Origin: Clostridiales bacterium 38-18
Lineage (GTDB): Bacteria; Bacillota; Clostridia; Peptostreptococcales; Acidaminobacteraceae
Direction of reading: 5' to 3'
NCBI GenBank assembly: GCA_001897605.1
Contig: MKTL01000002.1
Coordinates: 302,683 to 366,682 of the forward strand
DNA length: 64,000 nt
A program made the position numbers and the translations under genes. Below, piece by piece: positions 61,771 to 64,000 of the stretch. The first letter of the stretch is position 1. Each line of letters starts with the position of its first letter. Under the pieces are notes generated by a model, which had not been told where the DNA came from, ran no database searches, and saw nothing but the letters and a program-made list of their open reading frames with translations.

Positions 61771-62954
61771 TGAGTCGTAATGCTTTTTTAAATGGCAATG
61801 AAGCTGTTGCATACGGTGTTAAGCTCTCTAGACCTAATGTCGTAGCTGCTTATCCAATAACACCTCAGACGAAAGCAGTGGAAAAGATTTCTTCTTTTGT
61901 CCAAAATGGAGAACTCGATTGTGAATATATGCATGTTGAATCAGAACACAGTGCGATGGCTTGCTCTATTGGCGCGAGTTCGGTAGGTGCTAGGACCTTT
62001 ACTGCGACGTCGTCACAAGGATTGCTTTATATGGCAGAGTGCCTACCATATGCATCGGGTGCTAGACTTCCCATCGTAATGATGAATGCCAATCGATCTC
62101 TAGCGACACCATGGAATATCTACGGGGATCAAATGGATACGATGTTTTTATTAAACTCAGGTTGGGTTCAGATTTTTGTTGAAGATGCACAAGAGGCACT
62201 AGATGTAACCATTCAGAGTTTTAAGCTAGCTGAAGATGTACGTGTAATGGCACCAGTCATGGTGAATTTAGATGGCTTTGTATTGACACACACGTATGAA
62301 AAAGTTTCTATACCAAGTCAAGAAGCGGTTGATCAATATTTGCCACCTTTTAAACCAAGTGCACATATGATGAACGATGAAGAACCAATGAGTATGTGTA
62401 TTACCGCGGGTAATCAGCATAATATGGAGTTTAAAATTAAGCAGCATCAAGAATTGTTTAATGCGCTTCACGTATTCGAAGAGATCGATCACTCTTTCAA
62501 TGAAAAGTTTGGCAGAAGCTATGGCGGTGTATTAGAAGGCTACCAAAATGAAGATGCGGATTATTTATTGGTTACGACTGGAAGTGTCACTGGCACAGCG
62601 AGAGTTGTAGTAGATGAGCTTAGAAGTAAAGGTGTAAAAGCTGGTATTATCAAGCTAAGAGTCGTTAGACCATTTCCAAAAGAGGCTATGGTTCGTTCTG
62701 TAGCAGGCGCTAAAGCGATTGGTATTATCGATAAAAATATTTCATTTGGTTACGAGGGTACAATTTATACAAATGTTAACTCAGCGCTACTACAAAGAGG
62801 GCTAAACCTAATAACCTTGAACTTCATAGGTGGCATTGGCGGCAGAGACATTACCAAGCAAAATATCGAGGAAATGTTTGAAAAGCTAAGCACAGTGTCA
62901 ACTTCTGAAGCCGTAGATGCGGTTAGCTATTATAATGTGAGGTGTTCATTATGA
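61770..62954 (+). CDS. porA: 2-oxoacid:ferredoxin oxidoreductase alpha subunit
   Basis: 394 residues; AAAGGAGG upstream. N-terminal pyrimidine-binding domain with AAYPITPQTKAVEKIS and EHSAMACSIGASSVGARTFTATSSQGL, then MNANRSLATPWNIYGDQMD, as in POR/VOR alpha subunits. A Rossmann-like domain II follows. Pairs with the beta subunit to bind TPP. The next ATG overlaps its stop (ATGA). Confidence 0.94.
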   Translation: MSRNAFLNGNEAVAYGVKLSRPNVVAAYPITPQTKAVEKISSFVQNGELDCEYMHVESEHSAMACSIGASSVGARTFTATSSQGLLYMAECLPYASGARLPIVMMNANRSLATPWNIYGDQMDTMFLLNSGWVQIFVEDAQEALDVTIQSFKLAEDVRVMAPVMVNLDGFVLTHTYEKVSIPSQEAVDQYLPPFKPSAHMMNDEEPMSMCITAGNQHNMEFKIKQHQELFNALHVFEEIDHSFNEKFGRSYGGVLEGYQNEDADYLLVTTGSVTGTARVVVDELRSKGVKAGIIKLRVVRPFPKEAMVRSVAGAKAIGIIDKNISFGYEGTIYTNVNSALLQRGLNLITLNFIGGIGGRDITKQNIEEMFEKLSTVSTSEAVDAVSYYNVRCSL

Positions 62955-63847
62955 GTCAACCAGTTAAAATAAATGCTAGAACGATCACCAAAGATGAGTA
63001 TTTCTATGGACATAAAGCTTGTGGTGGCTGTGGAGAAAGTTTAGCCTTAAGACTTGCTTTGAAGGTAATTGGCGAAGATGCTTATTTATCTCTTCCAGCA
63101 GGATGTATGGCAGCGGTATCCTTTATCTATCCAAACATGGCCTTTAAACAAAACGCAATTATCACACCTTTTGCATCAACTGCAGCAGTTGCAACAGGCG
63201 TAGCAGCTGGTCTAAAAGCACTAAACAAAAACAAACTGTCAGTTGGATTTGCAGGTGATGGTGGTACTGCTGATATTGGCATTCAGGCATTATCTGGTGC
63301 AATCGACAGAGGTGAAAAATTCATCTATATCTGTACCGATAATGAAGCTTATATGAATACTGGTATTCAGAAAAGTGGTTTGACACCATTTGGTGCAAGT
63401 ACGACGACAACACCGGCGGGTAAAGTCATTCGTGGTAATGTAAAACCTAAGAAGAACATGTTTGAGATCGTAGCTGCTCACGGTATCGCATATGCAGCAA
63501 CCGCAAGTGTTGGTTATCTTGAGGACTTTATGATGAAGGTTCAAAAAGCCAAAGAAGCAAATGGCCCTGCTTATATCCATGTCTTTTCACCATGCCCGAC
63601 TGGCTGGGGTCATGAGTCGGATAAAACCATTGAAATTGCGAAAGAAGTTGTAGACAATGGACTTTGGTATCTTGCAGAGTTTGAAAATGGTAAATTTAAG
63701 CTCAATAAAACACCAAAATTAGATTCTGATGTTAGACTTTATTTAAATGCACAAAGCAGATTTAAGCATTTGACTGACGACGACATAAGAGAGATTGAGG
63801 CGTTAAGAGAAGAAAAGTGGGAAAGATTAATTAAAGAATGGTCATAA
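62951..63847 (+). CDS. porB: 2-oxoacid:ferredoxin oxidoreductase beta subunit
   Basis: 298 residues from ATG 62951, with GAGGTG 6 nt upstream; an in-frame GTG (62942) overlaps that SD. TPP-binding motif GDGGTADIG (about 102-110) with NEAYMNTGIQKSG, and cluster cysteines C24 and C27 (KACGGCGE), C52 and one near 215 (SPCPTGW). The pyruvate-type loop wording (TPFGASTTTTPAGKV) favours pyruvate, but related 2-oxoacids remain possible. Last gene of the operon; feeds acetyl-CoA to pta in the likely fermentation route. Confidence 0.93.
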   Translation: MSQPVKINARTITKDEYFYGHKACGGCGESLALRLALKVIGEDAYLSLPAGCMAAVSFIYPNMAFKQNAIITPFASTAAVATGVAAGLKALNKNKLSVGFAGDGGTADIGIQALSGAIDRGEKFIYICTDNEAYMNTGIQKSGLTPFGASTTTTPAGKVIRGNVKPKKNMFEIVAAHGIAYAATASVGYLEDFMMKVQKAKEANGPAYIHVFSPCPTGWGHESDKTIEIAKEVVDNGLWYLAEFENGKFKLNKTPKLDSDVRLYLNAQSRFKHLTDDDIREIEALREEKWERLIKEWS

Positions 63848-63885
63848 ATAAATGATCGTTAAAAATGGATCATTGTAAGATAAAA

Positions 63886-63935
63886 AAGGAGTTCTTGTAC
63901 ATCTATATTATAAAAGACGTACAGGAGCTCCTTAT
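63886..63935 (+). terminator. Terminator after porB
   Basis: AAGGAGTTCTTGTAC pairs with GTACAGGAGCTCCTT (two wobbles), followed by ATTTTAAA. The last 65 bases of the window show no gene; a CTGGAG near the end could be an SD for a gene beyond it. Confidence 0.75.
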
Positions 63936-64000
63936 TTTAAATGAATGGGTTCAATAAAGGTAAAAATTATTGCTATAGTTATATGGAATCAAATCTGGAG

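Noticed and set aside
1-64000. Insertion sequence, prophage or conjugative element
   Set aside because: No transposase, integrase, phage or transfer genes and no flanking repeats were recognised; gene content is housekeeping throughout.

Overview
The window is a low-G+C, densely coding chromosomal stretch from an anaerobic member of the Firmicutes, most likely class Clostridia. The evidence is four T-box leaders (Val, Thr, Phe, Arg), strong AGGAGG ribosome-binding sites, a four-subunit ferredoxin-dependent 2-oxoacid oxidoreductase, a DUF4364 protein, the acetylase variant of lysine/diaminopimelate synthesis, and the gene orders thrS-infC-rpmI-rplT and zapA-U32-mutS2. A Fusibacter-like relative is a guess only. 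No rRNA, tRNA, IS element, prophage or CRISPR array was recognised.

Layout. 1-2.8 kb: the 3' part of a flavodoxin-fold reductase; a 570-bp AT-rich gap with promoter-like and repeat-like signals that ends in a strong terminator; and, on the minus strand, a membrane protein with a kinase-like N-terminus, an acidic hexapeptide repeat and a PKD-like outer domain. 3-7 kb: an overlapping YhaO/YhaN (SbcD/SbcC-like) pair plus a small membrane protein. 7.1-11.3 kb: an ABC exporter of the MacB type with a large surface partner. 11.4-13.5 kb: a class-IV aminotransferase and peptidase T. 13.6-18.7 kb: a membrane protein, then T-box-valS-folC. 18.8-22.7 kb (mostly minus): an exported papain-like protease, a DUF4364 regulator and a Gate-domain transporter, with an unlisted 43-residue membrane peptide on the plus strand between the last two. 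22.8-28.3 kb: an Hpt-like phosphoribosyltransferase, then asd-dapA-dapB-dapH (minus) with a divergent M20D deacetylase that could complete the acetylase route. 28.4-32.3 kb: CPBP protease, methyltransferase, Hsp33, a DUF6873 GME-fold protein and a DUF445 protein. 32.3-37.4 kb: T-box-thrS, leader-infC-rpmI-rplT, pta. 37.6-44.3 kb: KtrB/KtrA potassium uptake, SpoU methyltransferase, T-box-pheS-pheT. 44.5-50 kb: MATE exporter, ABC-F protein, cold-shock protein, CvfB, an orphan PTS-IIB-like protein, ZapA. 50.1-57.8 kb: U32 peptidase, MutS2, and 5-oxoprolinase PxpA with a fused PxpB-PxpC. 57.9-60.8 kb: rhomboid protease (minus), T-box-argS. 60.9-63.9 kb: the 2-oxoacid:ferredoxin oxidoreductase operon.

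Most of the content is housekeeping. The least explained signals are: (1) a roughly 55-nt hairpin-forming element that recurs, with varying conservation, just downstream of the transcription terminators ahead of valS, thrS, infC, pta and pheS; (2) the 503-1052 gap, which could encode one or two independent RNAs; (3) the kinase-like/PKD membrane protein; and (4) a six-unit 16-bp tandem array between dapB and dapH. All homology statements come from motif recognition by eye; no search was run.
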